The notes: a model not told the origin generated them from the sequence alone. 64,000 bases of DNA from Chryseobacterium sp. ON_d1 (GCF_006829085.1 NZ_BJTC01000008.1:1-64000); one strand, 5' to 3'; shown: positions 44,077-52,562, counted from the stretch's first letter. A program made the numbers and translations.

Positions 44077-45745
44077 TTTGAATTATATTTTTTATTAAAT
44101 TATTTATCCTAATTATCTTCTCACTATCCTTCATCTCTCCCAATCCTTCGTAGAATTCTTCTATCTGCCCGTATTCAGCCTCAAAAAGCGAAATCCAGTA
44201 TTCAAACCTCGTATAGAATTCAAAAGTTATCGGATCAATATCCTTTTTAAGCGCCGTTTCAAAGTCTTTATCTGATATATAAGGGATAAGTGTATAGAGA
44301 ATAATATCTCTCTTTGCCTGTTGTAGATTATGCTTGTTTCTGTTCTGAGAAATTCTTTTTAGAATCTTTCTACGCTCAATCGCATTCGGAGCTTTATCAA
44401 ATGAATTGAATAACTCGTCTAGTGTTTCAATAAAAAAATCAGTTCCGAAAAACACCTCAACTGTTACATTATCTTTGCCGTGTAACAAAGCAAGCGTTTT
44501 AAAGTCCGAAAGTTGCTTAATTCGGCTTAACTCGTTTGATAACCATCTTAACCTATCCTCTTTGCCGTTGTAGCCTTTTTCTACCTGCAATTCGTTTTTA
44601 GCAGCTTCATTTTGTTCTTTGTAGTCTCCTATTAATGACGCATTAATTCGATTTTCAATATCTTTTATCCTATCATCAATATAAGTCAGTGCCTCAATTG
44701 GCATATAATGAAATTGGAAGTAGTTCTGTACTACATCCATGTTTATATTTCCATCTGCGTCTGAAGGTGGGGTTACTTTTACTATCGTACCAGCTTGTAG
44801 TTGGCTTTCTGATGCAGGTACAGGGTAAATATCTTTATCTGAATTTGAACCAAGTATCGTTGGCGACATTGGCTCTTTTGATAGACCTTTCTTTAATTCC
44901 CCTGCTGCTTTGGTTTCCTTAGAATTTAATTGAACGGCTATAGGTATAGCTCCGTTAGGCTCCGTCATTCTTTGAAGCGTCTTAAGAAAAACATATTCCT
45001 CCAAATCTCCAATTACATACGAGAAAATAGACTTTTTAACTACATTATTTGTAGTGAACATATTTTCGCTTGAAATCCAATCCGCCGGGCATTCTCCAAG
45101 ATCATGCGTACTCTGGCTGATTAATTTAAAATCTCTATCAAAAAATATATACTGATCTTTATCCAGATATGTGTAGCCATATATTTTTGCATTTTCGGTA
45201 TCTAAATAAGAAGCATAAGCGATCTTATTGATCTTGTCCTTATCGCAGTCAACTGAAACTATTGAAGAAATGGGAATCACTTCTCGGTATTCGTCATCCG
45301 TTCTGCTAACATCTTGGGCAATTATGCCGTTATGATTAAACAAAATAGCATTGAATAATTCTTCATCAAATTCTTTTGAATTAAGATCAGAATGGCAAGT
45401 TTCTACTTTTCCACGTAAAGTATATTTGAAAATAGAGTCTTCCGCATGAAAAACTCTTCTTAATTTTGGCTTCACATCCTCGTTAACAATCTTAGCAGAT
45501 GGAAGAGGATGCCTAAGGTATTTGTAAAAAGAAAGGAAATTATCCGTCTTAAAAACGGTTTTTACCCAATTAAGAAACTTATTATCTGTCGCATATTGTC
45601 TATTAGCCCAGGTTGTAAGATATTGAATCGTAATCTCAGACTGCAATTCAGACTGTACCAAATACGAAATGTCCTTATGCTGTTGTTTAGCCTTAAGGAG
45701 ATTATCGTGGTTTACCTTCTTTTTTATGAACTCGTCCGGGCTCAA
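44054..45745 (-). CDS. Portal protein
   Basis: The 563-residue protein follows TerL in the packaging module and has portal-like features: an N-terminal helical arm, a clip/stem region with NGAIPIAVQLNSKETKAAGELKKGL (about 265-290), and a long helix QNEAAKNELQVEKGYNGKEDRLRWLSNELSRIKQ (about 380-415). It forms the dodecameric DNA gate of the head. The start is a TTG at 45745. There is no in-frame ATG near the N-terminus, so a non-AUG start or a missed alternative is likely. Confidence 0.8.
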   Translation of the reverse strand: MSPDEFIKKKVNHDNLLKAKQQHKDISYLVQSELQSEITIQYLTTWANRQYATDNKFLNWVKTVFKTDNFLSFYKYLRHPLPSAKIVNEDVKPKLRRVFHAEDSIFKYTLRGKVETCHSDLNSKEFDEELFNAILFNHNGIIAQDVSRTDDEYREVIPISSIVSVDCDKDKINKIAYASYLDTENAKIYGYTYLDKDQYIFFDRDFKLISQSTHDLGECPADWISSENMFTTNNVVKKSIFSYVIGDLEEYVFLKTLQRMTEPNGAIPIAVQLNSKETKAAGELKKGLSKEPMSPTILGSNSDKDIYPVPASESQLQAGTIVKVTPPSDADGNINMDVVQNYFQFHYMPIEALTYIDDRIKDIENRINASLIGDYKEQNEAAKNELQVEKGYNGKEDRLRWLSNELSRIKQLSDFKTLALLHGKDNVTVEVFFGTDFFIETLDELFNSFDKAPNAIERRKILKRISQNRNKHNLQQAKRDIILYTLIPYISDKDFETALKKDIDPITFEFYTRFEYWISLFEAEYGQIEEFYEGLGEMKDSEKIIRINNLIKNIIQNESTIKA

Positions 45746-45833
45746 TGCAATGTGTTTTAATTAAATACATTACAAACTTACTACCGACGTAATTATGACT
45801 TGATGGGTGTGTTGAAATAAAAAAAATAGCCTT

Positions 45834-46088
45834 TTAAGACTGTTCTGGATATGTGTATTTAATAATTTGTAACATTGGAATAATAATTTCATCACCATGA
45901 GAATCAATAATCTTTTCAGAATATATACAGTACGGTATTAGGCCGCCAGAATTAATATAATTTCTACTCACTTCTATAGCCCTATTAATAATTATAGTAG
46001 CATTCTTACAAGCTAATGAAAAAATCTTCAGTTCTTTTTTTCTTTGAATAGAATGAATTTTACTATTTATTCGCTTCTTATTGCTCAT
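45834..46088 (-). CDS. Small phage protein
   Basis: The 84-residue protein has a basic N-terminus (MSNKKRINSKIHSIQRKKELK) and a beta-rich C-terminal half (GGLIPYCIYSEKIIDSHGDEIIIPML). I do not recognise it. It is in the packaging module between TerL and portal. An 88-nt gap follows it. Confidence 0.55.
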   Translation of the reverse strand: MSNKKRINSKIHSIQRKKELKIFSLACKNATIIINRAIEVSRNYINSGGLIPYCIYSEKIIDSHGDEIIIPMLQIIKYTYPEQS

Positions 46089-46100
46089 GTTTTTATATAA

Positions 46101-46319
46101 TTATAAATTGATGAAAGTATTTGAAATACCCAAATCTAAGCGAGAACTACTATCATGTCTATAGTCTGAATTAGAAATACTTTTAAATGGAACTGCTTTA
46201 TCAATCGCTAAAATACGATCGTAAATCTCTTTCAATTCTTTTAAATCCGGATTCTTCTCTTTTTTTAAAGTAGAATACCTTTTACTTAAACTTATGTAAT
46301 CCTCTTTTTTATTTTTCAT
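46101..46319 (-). CDS. Small helical phage protein
   Basis: The 72-residue protein starts at ATG 46319 (MKNKKEDYISLSKRY); another ATG lies three codons upstream at 46328. It is highly charged and helical (LKKEKNPDLKELKEIYDRILAID). Role unknown. It directly follows the terminase large-subunit gene. Confidence 0.5.
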   Translation of the reverse strand: MKNKKEDYISLSKRYSTLKKEKNPDLKELKEIYDRILAIDKAVPFKSISNSDYRHDSSSRLDLGISNTFINL

Positions 46320-46333
46320 GATATTCAAATTTA

Positions 46334-47758
46334 CTAATTTCTTTCAGATTCAACGGTATATGTTTGATTCCAAGCCATGTGGCCATACCTTACAGCATCC
46401 CAGAAGTGGTTAAACTTATCTATAGGTTCATTTATTAATATTCCGTTAATTTCTTTCCATTTATAGTTTTCAGCTTCCTTTTTAATCTTACTATAAAGTG
46501 CATTTTTAACAATACATATCTTTTTCTTTTTCATCGAAAGTATCCAATATGTTATTGATTTGTTTTTGGAAACTTTCATGGCATTCCATCCTAGCTTCTT
46601 AAGATCCCGCACCATTTGAATTGTACCATGATTTTCTGAAACCCTCCTATCTGAAGAATCACATACTAAAGCGGCTTCTTTATCTATTTCTAATAAATCT
46701 AAAGCTCCAGATAATTCATCTGCAGTCTCTTTAGGTTCATAAATCAGTGGCTCAGCATAGATACAATCCTCCGTTTCTATAAATTTAGCAAAAGCATTTG
46801 GATCTGATGTAAAACCGAAGTCATTTACGCCAATATACCCTAAATACTCAGGGAACTCATCTATCCATACTATATTGTCAAATATAACGCCTTGCATTGC
46901 ACCACGTAACCCAAGACCATAGACTTTCCACATGAATTCATTAGCCGTTCCTTCTTTAATGTTTGTTGGATGAGGTGGAGGCTGATTTTTTTCTGTTACA
47001 GGTAATCCATTGTAATATACTCCATCCACAGTTACTTCATAACTGCCAGGAAGCCACGGTTCATATCCTAATATTTCTTTTAATTCATTTGGTGATATGT
47101 ATGGATTATCTAGGAAAGTTGTTCGTAAAAACATAACATCTGATCTTTGCAGAACATTATCAAATACCCAGTGATCAGTGAATGATGGATTGTAATCCAT
47201 CCACCAGAATTTACGACAGCGCATTTTAACCTGATCAAATATTGATTTACTGATCATCATTGCCTCGTTGAAGAATGCGTAATCACATCCCCCACCGTGT
47301 TTACCATCTCCAAGTAAATTAATTGTTGATTTTCCTATCCTAAAGCTAGGAACCTCTCTTGCATTATGAAATGGATTTGGCAAGTTATAATCATCCAGTC
47401 TTCTTTTAAAATCCTCATAAACAGTTGTTTTGAATTCATTATAGGTTTCCCTGTATATATTGATAGTGCATCCCTCCTTTTTGTGCTTTATAGTAGATAG
47501 GTAAATTATTATATCAACGCCTGACCATGTTTTACCGGACCTAGAACTTCCTTCAAGTGCTGCACCAGTGTAACCGGATATTAAAGCAGGTTTACCATTA
47601 ATAAATCCCCATTGCTGATCATTAATAGCCTCATAAAGCACTTTGTAATTTGGATTAGTATTCTCATCTATATTTGTCAATTTACTATATAGACAATCGA
47701 CTTCCCTTTCGTGGAGAAGTCGTTCTAATAACAATATTTCAGAGTCACTTAATGCCAT
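46334..47758 (-). CDS. Terminase large subunit
   Basis: The 474-residue packaging motor/nuclease has Walker A GSSRSGKT at residues 70-77, Walker B CDYAFFNEA (about 158-166, catalytic E165), and a C-terminal RNase-H-like nuclease with acidic residues in VNDFGFTSDP (about 305-315) and CDSSDRR. It translocates and cuts concatemeric DNA into procapsids together with TerS and the portal. The gene overlaps TerS by 1 nt. Confidence 0.93.
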   Translation of the reverse strand: MALSDSEILLLERLLHEREVDCLYSKLTNIDENTNPNYKVLYEAINDQQWGFINGKPALISGYTGAALEGSSRSGKTWSGVDIIIYLSTIKHKKEGCTINIYRETYNEFKTTVYEDFKRRLDDYNLPNPFHNAREVPSFRIGKSTINLLGDGKHGGGCDYAFFNEAMMISKSIFDQVKMRCRKFWWMDYNPSFTDHWVFDNVLQRSDVMFLRTTFLDNPYISPNELKEILGYEPWLPGSYEVTVDGVYYNGLPVTEKNQPPPHPTNIKEGTANEFMWKVYGLGLRGAMQGVIFDNIVWIDEFPEYLGYIGVNDFGFTSDPNAFAKFIETEDCIYAEPLIYEPKETADELSGALDLLEIDKEAALVCDSSDRRVSENHGTIQMVRDLKKLGWNAMKVSKNKSITYWILSMKKKKICIVKNALYSKIKKEAENYKWKEINGILINEPIDKFNHFWDAVRYGHMAWNQTYTVESERN

Positions 47759-48243
47759 TACTTATTTGCTTTTTCCAGCAATTCTTTTATTTTCTGCTCC
47801 CTTTCTTCAGGTGTTAAAATAAAATCACGGTTTTCAACTTCTTTTTTATCAACGAGACCTAAGTCACGGGCAATAATATTGGGATTTAAAAACCCGGATG
47901 CGGCTCCTGTGAATTTTTGATTGTAGATCGTTTCTTCTATACGCGTAATGACTGACATAAAATCTTTTTTGCTTTTCCTTTCTGAATTCTTAAATTCTCG
48001 GAAATAAGATGTTGAACAATCTAAGTATATGCATAACCCATGCAGTGTATATGGTCTCATTTTTGGCAACTCAACTCTATCCGCATCTTTTCCTTTAAAG
48101 TCTATTTCAATCAGTGGATTATTATCGCACCATTCAAAATACTCAGTTGCCGCATCCCACAATAATTCAGGAGACTCGAAAAGAGTATCTCTTCCGTGTT
48201 TTGCTCTCAACTTCCAAAACTGATTCCCTTTAGGCGCTCCCAT
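47758..48243 (-). CDS. Terminase small subunit (P22 Gp3-like)
   Basis: The 161-residue protein begins MGAPKGNQFWKLRAKHGRD, a typical opening of DNA-packaging protein Gp3 homologues. It carries an HTH-like segment (TLHGLCIYLDCSTSYFREF) and the motif FTGAASGFLNPNIIARDLGL that ends the helical core. It recognises the packaging site on phage DNA and hands it to TerL. Confidence 0.88.
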   Translation of the reverse strand: MGAPKGNQFWKLRAKHGRDTLFESPELLWDAATEYFEWCDNNPLIEIDFKGKDADRVELPKMRPYTLHGLCIYLDCSTSYFREFKNSERKSKKDFMSVITRIEETIYNQKFTGAASGFLNPNIIARDLGLVDKKEVENRDFILTPEEREQKIKELLEKANK

Positions 48244-48391
48244 CTTTTTTAATTTTCCAGTTTTCTAAATCGGCGTGATAAACTCTTCTTTTAGCAGTTA
48301 TTTTACCATCGATCCTTTTCTCTCTTTCTTTAGAAAGTAGATATTCTCCGAATATTACCAAGTCTTTTTCTGTATAAGTTTGATTTTCCAT
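48230..48391 (-). CDS. Small basic phage protein (53 aa)
   Basis: The 53-residue peptide starts at ATG 48391 (MENQTYTEKDLVIFGEYLLS) and ends WKIKKDGSA, overlapping the TerS start by 14 nt. The opening followed by a basic tail is a recurrent style of small flavobacterial phage proteins. It fills the gap between the NUMOD4 gene and TerS. No function is known. Confidence 0.6.
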   Translation of the reverse strand: MENQTYTEKDLVIFGEYLLSKEREKRIDGKITAKRRVYHADLENWKIKKDGSA

Positions 48392-48392
48392 A

Positions 48393-48971
48393 TTAAATAT
48401 CTTTCCAGGTTTTGTTGCTTACTATCTTTTGAATGCATCCTATTGATACATTATAGCTGTTTTTTAGGTCAATACATTTTGCTCCTTCAGCTCTCATTCG
48501 TCGAATATTTTGTACGTCTTCTTTTGAAAGAATTGCCATTGCGTTGTTTTCGTTCTTGTTGAGACTCTTTGGATAACACCCTCTACTTACTGCAGCAATA
48601 GCACTTTCTTTTTTTGTAGTCCATTCTATATTACTAAGTAGGTCTAATTTCTTGTCTCCATTCTTATATTTGATAACTTCATTCTCTTCAGGAGGTCTTA
48701 TGAACTCTGAAGCAAGTAGCCTTCCACACAGTTCTATTTTTTGTCTTCCTCTCTTGTCGGTAAGCACAACGTGAAATCTGTTATTTAGATAAGCCTTTTT
48801 AAGAATTACCGGAGACTTTTTTATTATACTCTTAACTCTCCCGTAATTAGATACCATGTATCTATCAGGGTAATTTTTTAACTCCTTCCACTCTTCACCA
48901 GGAAGATCCTCCTTACATCTACTCATTGAGTAATATCCTTTCAACGTACTCCCTGTCACTCCCTCTGCCAT
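48393..48971 (-). CDS. NUMOD4/HNH-type homing endonuclease homologue, degenerate active site
   Basis: The 192-residue protein opens with a NUMOD4 motif (E-E-W-K-E-L-K-N-Y...Y-M-V-S-N-Y-G-R-V-K-S, about 26-49) and has an HNH-like region, V-I-K-Y-K-N-G-D-K-K-L-D-L-L-S-N-I-E-W. The histidines expected there are replaced. The C-terminal part has the NENNAMAILSKEDVQNIRRMRAEG helix-turn-helix typical of these enzymes. It may be an inactive homing nuclease or a DNA-binding remnant lodged next to terminase, a favoured site for such elements. Confidence 0.75.
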   Translation of the reverse strand: MAEGVTGSTLKGYYSMSRCKEDLPGEEWKELKNYPDRYMVSNYGRVKSIIKKSPVILKKAYLNNRFHVVLTDKRGRQKIELCGRLLASEFIRPPEENEVIKYKNGDKKLDLLSNIEWTTKKESAIAAVSRGCYPKSLNKNENNAMAILSKEDVQNIRRMRAEGAKCIDLKNSYNVSIGCIQKIVSNKTWKDI

Positions 48972-48982
48972 AGAAAATTAGT

Positions 48983-49216
48983 TTAGTTGCATTGATTTAA
49001 TTTCAATTGTCTTTGTTTCACTCTTTCAACTCTTTTAGAAAGAGAGTCTATCAATACAGAATGTTCTTTGAATTTTGGAATGTATTCCCTTTCAAAGTCC
49101 ATCTTCCCGACACTGTAGCCTATTTTGTATGAGCCCCATACCGTCACCCATGCGCCTATTATTATCAGAAGCCCATAAAATAAGCTCATTAAAAATTCCA
49201 ATTTCATCTCTTTCAT
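48983..49216 (-). CDS. Small membrane protein with coiled coil
   Basis: The 77-residue protein has one membrane helix (about 7-30, FLMSLFYGLLIIIGAWVTVWG) followed by a coiled coil (HSVLIDSLSKRVERVKQRQL). The layout resembles small phage inner-membrane proteins, including pinholins and spanin subunits, but it is far from the lysis genes. Role unknown. Confidence 0.55.
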   Translation of the reverse strand: MKEMKLEFLMSLFYGLLIIIGAWVTVWGSYKIGYSVGKMDFEREYIPKFKEHSVLIDSLSKRVERVKQRQLKLNQCN

Positions 49217-49226
49217 ACTCCCTAAA

Positions 49227-49991
49227 TTAAAAACTCCTCAATCTTCTAGCTGTTACTTCAACAGCATTTTTGTTTATATCGCAGCCTATGAAGCTTCGAT
49301 TAAGTTTTTTACATACTACGGCCGTTGTTCCGGAGCCTAAATAAAAATCCGCAACAGTATCCCCCTCATTTGAACTTGCTTTAACTACTCTTTCCAATAA
49401 TTGAATACTCTTTTGTGTTGGATAAAGCCCGGTTTCGTTTTTAAATCTTGCCGTTGGTGCCAAATACCACCAATCTTCTAAAAGCTTTCCATTTGCTAAA
49501 TTTGCTTTCTTTCCCTTAAAACCGCTTCCGGCTCCTTCAAACTTCTTCAGCGTATCTTCTGCTGCAGGAATTTTTATATCATTCGTGTTAAATGTGTAAT
49601 TAGAAGACTTTGAATACAGGTATAAATTATCATGCTTTCGACTGTAGTTTTTTTGAGAATTAACACCAGGACCAGTGTAGCACCATACAATTTCATTTAC
49701 ACATCTTTCATATCCAAAAACCTCATCTAAGATTAATCTAACCCAATGGTTAATATGCCAATCACAATGAATGTATATGCTTCCTGTTTTTTTAAGCAAC
49801 CTGTGCATTTCTCTTATTCTTGGTAAATAATGATGCTCAATGATGTTTCTAACAGGCTTTAAATCCTGATATTCACCAAAATTTCTTCCAGTACCATAAA
49901 GTATATCGCAGTATATAAGATCTATACTCTCATCCGGAAGCCCTTTCATTAATACCAGATTATCCACATTAAATAAATTCATCTTCTCCAT
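49227..49991 (-). CDS. DNA N-methyltransferase (beta-class, N6A/N4C)
   Basis: The 254-residue enzyme starts at ATG 49991 (MEKMNLFNVDNL). Motif order is IV before I (beta class). Motif IV reads D-I-L-Y-G-T-G instead of the canonical D-P-P-Y. The AdoMet-binding motif I is VADFYLGSGTTAVV near the C-terminus, with YPTQKSIQLLERVVKASS before it. It resembles type III Mod and phage orphan methyltransferases that protect phage DNA from restriction. The 15 codons upstream of ATG 49991 form a terminator hairpin and are probably not translated. Confidence 0.83.
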   Translation of the reverse strand: MEKMNLFNVDNLVLMKGLPDESIDLIYCDILYGTGRNFGEYQDLKPVRNIIEHHYLPRIREMHRLLKKTGSIYIHCDWHINHWVRLILDEVFGYERCVNEIVWCYTGPGVNSQKNYSRKHDNLYLYSKSSNYTFNTNDIKIPAAEDTLKKFEGAGSGFKGKKANLANGKLLEDWWYLAPTARFKNETGLYPTQKSIQLLERVVKASSNEGDTVADFYLGSGTTAVVCKKLNRSFIGCDINKNAVEVTARRLRSF

Positions 49992-50024
49992 AAAAAAATA
50001 CCCGCTACCTATTACAGCAGCGGG
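49992..50024 (-). terminator. Terminator abutting the methyltransferase start codon
   Basis: On the minus strand CCCGCT/AGCGGG with an inner GCTG/TAGC region is followed by TATTTTTTT, which runs directly into the ATG at 49991. It separates the early block from the methyltransferase and late genes. Confidence 0.7.
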
Positions 50025-50100
50025 ACACCAAATCACAAAATATTAATATGAAAAAAATAGTTCCTACTGCATTAAATCAATCTACATTAAAAAGAATATC

Positions 50101-50247
50101 TCACCCTTCTTTTTCTTTCTCCAATTGCTCAACTTTAATTAAAAGATACCTTACTAAATCCGTCAGTTGATAGTCGTACAGATACAACTTTGGATTCTCT
50201 TTGAGTTTGCTAATTAAATCTTCAACTTCTTTTTCGCTCAACACCAT
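50101..50247 (-). CDS. Small acidic helical protein (48 aa)
   Basis: The 48-residue peptide starts at 50247 (MVLSEKEVEDLISKLKENPKL) and ends QLEKEKEG. It is helical, charged and likely a small phage regulator or accessory protein. It lies between NinG and the methyltransferase, upstream of the terminator. No family is recognised. Confidence 0.55.
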   Translation of the reverse strand: MVLSEKEVEDLISKLKENPKLYLYDYQLTDLVRYLLIKVEQLEKEKEG

Positions 50248-50265
50248 ATTTAAATTTTTATTAAA

Positions 50266-50382
50266 TCAATCTCCCTCGAATTCGAGGCATTTAAAAAAGA
50301 ACAGACAGAATATCCCCCTGTAATCCGTATAGGCTAACCTATTTGTTTTCGCAGTCTTATTGGTGTTGCTGTTACTTTCCAT
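50266..50382 (-). CDS. Possible small membrane-like ORF (38 aa)
   Basis: A 38-codon frame from ATG 50382 encodes NRLAYTDYRGIFCLFFFKCLEF near its end, a short amphipathic-hydrophobic segment. The same frame stays open for about 34 more codons upstream without a start codon. The rest of the 269-nt gap (50248-50516) shows no other clear gene. Coding status is uncertain. Confidence 0.3.
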   Translation of the reverse strand: MESNSNTNKTAKTNRLAYTDYRGIFCLFFFKCLEFEGD

Positions 50383-50516
50383 TGATCGTGCTGCAGGCTC
50401 AAACTTGTACTTCGTTTTTAGCGTATGCTTTATCTCTGTTTTCCGCCACTGTTCTTTATTTGCTGTTGCCCCCTGTTTCGCTCAGTAACACTTAACCGAT
50501 GTTAAGGTCGTATATC

Positions 50517-50771
50517 TCATATACTGGCAACACTTGTATTTGCTTTATCGCAAACTTTTACATTATAATCCATTCCGTCATATTCATAAGGCAATTGTAG
50601 TTGTTTCAAACTCTCTTCAACATCTATCTGACATAAGCAAGCATGCATAACAACAGAAGAATACATTTCATCTTTCACAGGCTCTTGGTGAAAATAATCC
50701 ACAAACTCCTGAGGCGTTTCTATTTCCACTTCTCCGTTGTTTATTATTATGGTATTACACATAATTGCCAT
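50517..50771 (-). CDS. Small phage protein
   Basis: This 84-residue protein has a beta-hairpin N-terminus (MCNTIIINNGEVEIETPQEFVDYF) and cysteines at about 46, 48 and 75. It has no recognisable motif. It lies in the small-gene block between NinG and the methyltransferase. Confidence 0.5.
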   Translation of the reverse strand: MAIMCNTIIINNGEVEIETPQEFVDYFHQEPVKDEMYSSVVMHACLCQIDVEESLKQLQLPYEYDGMDYNVKVCDKANTSVASI

Positions 50772-50812
50772 TTTAAATTTATACTCATAAGCGCATTACC
50801 TATATGCTAGCA

Positions 50813-51040
50813 TCACGTTTTTGAAAACCATTTACAAAACTTATTAACATGTTGTTCTTTAGTCATATTAAACAAGCCTTCATTTATTACCATTTCAGCA
50901 TTAAGAAAAACATGTCTATAAACTCTTTTAGCACACCTTGGCACACCTTCTGCATACCCTCTGGTAATTTCGCACTTTAATCTCCATAAATAAGCTTTAC
51001 TATATAAACGGAGCTTTTGTTCTTTAGTTAATCTAAACAT
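50813..51040 (-). CDS. Small basic phage protein
   Basis: The 75-residue protein is basic and helical (MFRLTKEQKLRLYSKAYLWRLKCEI...MTKEQHVNKFCKWFSKT). A nucleic-acid contact is plausible from charge only. It lies about 100 nt after the NinG gene. Function unknown. Confidence 0.5.
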   Translation of the reverse strand: MFRLTKEQKLRLYSKAYLWRLKCEITRGYAEGVPRCAKRVYRHVFLNAEMVINEGLFNMTKEQHVNKFCKWFSKT

Positions 51041-51140
51041 TTCTTTTTAAAAACACCAAGCACCCTCCTTCATCAACCAACGATCCACCCCTTCTGCACT
51101 CATCATCTGTGCTTGGTAATTCAACAACAATTAAATCATA

Positions 51141-51692
51141 TCACATAACCGCTTTCTTCTTCATTTCCCTAATCATTCCGCGGTAATACTCAATCTTTTC
51201 TTTTATCTCTGGAATTGACAGCTTTACTGGATCATGTGGCCCTTCTAGCCACTCCACTACTTCAACCCCGTACTTCTTAACAAGACCCTTCCGGTATTCA
51301 ATTAAATTTCCGCCCCAATATCCATTGCATTTTCTGCACTGGAGGTTTACATTTTTTTCTTCAAAGCGTAACTCTGGGTGACCTCCCACGCTTCGATAGT
51401 GGCCCGCATCTGTGGGCTCTGGATTATTGCAACTTATACATTTGCTTCCTTTTTGGGAAATCCGGATAAATTCATTGAATACCTTTTGGAGATCTTGCAA
51501 CCAATCGCTTTGACTCTTTAGCTTCTCCTTCCTGATCTTCTTCTCTTTTCTCCAAGTTTTAGCGTTTTGCTTTTGAATATTTGATTTGCCTAAAGAAATT
51601 GCGCATGCCGTTCCACATACTTTCTGAGTTGACAAAAAAGGTACAAACTCATCACTACATACTGCGCATTTCTTCGGCTTTACCATCTTCAT
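51141..51692 (-). CDS. NinG/Rap recombination protein
   Basis: The 183-residue protein is related to lambda NinG (Rap), a structure-specific Holliday-junction/D-loop nuclease that aids phage recombination. It has an N-terminal zinc knuckle C-A-V-C...V-C-G-T-A-C, a helical linker, and an HNH-like domain C-I-S-C-N...AGHYRSVGGHPELRF...NVNLQCRKCNGYWGGN. The ATG at 51692 (MKMVKPKK) is chosen over a TTG at 51776 whose extra residues are hydrophobic and unrelated. As in lambda, it sits at the end of the early region before the late genes. Confidence 0.9.
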   Translation of the reverse strand: MKMVKPKKCAVCSDEFVPFLSTQKVCGTACAISLGKSNIQKQNAKTWRKEKKIRKEKLKSQSDWLQDLQKVFNEFIRISQKGSKCISCNNPEPTDAGHYRSVGGHPELRFEEKNVNLQCRKCNGYWGGNLIEYRKGLVKKYGVEVVEWLEGPHDPVKLSIPEIKEKIEYYRGMIREMKKKAVM

Positions 51693-51850
51693 AACCAACT
51701 GCTTTACAGTAAAGTTACAAAAACGAAAAGGACAAAACAATATCGATAAAACTTTTTTTATAGAAATTGCTAACAATTTTTCTTTGAATACTCTATCTTA
51801 TTTAGAATTGAAATAAATTGAAGTATTTACATCAATTTATATCATGCATA

Positions 51851-51882
51851 TTTGCATGTTATTAAAATTATAATTACATTTG
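51851..51882 (+). promoter_or_regulatory. Rightward promoter of the moron operon
   Basis: TTTG lies at 51851-51854 and TACATTTG at 51875-51882, with a 20-nt spacer; both match consensus. A leader of about 22 nt leads to the ATG at 51910. Confidence 0.75.
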
Positions 51883-51909
51883 TATAAGAAAATCAAATCA
51901 ATAGAAGCC

Positions 51910-52266
51910 ATGAAAATTCCAACACTTGAGCAGTTCACTAAAACAATGACAAATGGAGCTGGTAGAAAAGAAAGACGCTTTATCGAAAAATATGGTGATG
52001 TACCATTTGAAGCAGCTTATAACGTTTATGTTGCTGAAATTAAGTCTATGCTTTCAACAAATGATAAGATAAATGACTTTGAACAATTCTTAATAAATAT
52101 AGGCGCTAAGGAAACGCAATCAAATGTAAGTGAAAGTAGATACTATCAATGGAATGGAAAAAAATATAGATTTTCTTCACACATATATCCTTCTGGATCT
52201 ATGACTTCAGAATTTTGTATTGACCTTGCTGCAGATCCTGAATTAATTCACAAAATCGAATATTAA
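51910..52266 (+). CDS. Moron protein of unknown function, paired with HTH gene
   Basis: The 118-residue soluble protein has a helical first half (TLEQFTKTMTNGAGRKERRFIEKYG) and a beta-rich second half (YYQWNGKKYRFSSHIYPSGSM). The TTG start at 51880 is rejected because it lies in the promoter -7 box. It is read against all neighbours and its stop overlaps the start of an HTH gene (TAATG). Toxin-antitoxin, exclusion or lysogeny-control roles fit the layout; sequence alone does not decide. Confidence 0.65.
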   Translation: MKIPTLEQFTKTMTNGAGRKERRFIEKYGDVPFEAAYNVYVAEIKSMLSTNDKINDFEQFLINIGAKETQSNVSESRYYQWNGKKYRFSSHIYPSGSMTSEFCIDLAADPELIHKIEY

Positions 52267-52532
52267 TGGGAAAATATGACAACTCCGCAAATGCAGGAAA
52301 AGAAATTCTTTTTAAATTCATTAGAGAAAGAATGAAAGAAAAAAATATAGAACATATCGAACTTGCAAAATTGATTGATGTTAACGATAGTACTTTACGT
52401 AGGAATCTTAATAATGAAAACGAAATGAGCCTTTCAACTCTTTTTAAAGTTTTAGGCGCTTTAGAATTAAGACCTTTTTTTATTCCTGCAGAAATAGACA
52501 AAACCGAATACCAGCGAATTTTTTTCAGCTAA
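52266..52532 (+). CDS. XRE-type HTH protein
   Basis: The 88-residue protein carries an HTH at about 28-60 (IEHIELAKLIDVNDSTLRRNLNN) followed by SLSTLFKVLGALELRPFFIP, as in antitoxin-like or small phage repressors. Translation is coupled to the preceding gene through a 1-nt overlap. It may repress its own operon. A bidirectional terminator follows. Confidence 0.78.
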   Translation: MGKYDNSANAGKEILFKFIRERMKEKNIEHIELAKLIDVNDSTLRRNLNNENEMSLSTLFKVLGALELRPFFIPAEIDKTEYQRIFFS

Positions 52533-52537
52533 AAACA

Positions 52538-52562
52538 CCCCTGTTAATACAGGGGCTTTATT
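52538..52562. terminator. Bidirectional terminator after moron operon
   Basis: The stem CCCCTGT/ACAGGGG has a TAAT loop, with an A run before and TTTATTTT after. Confidence 0.85.
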
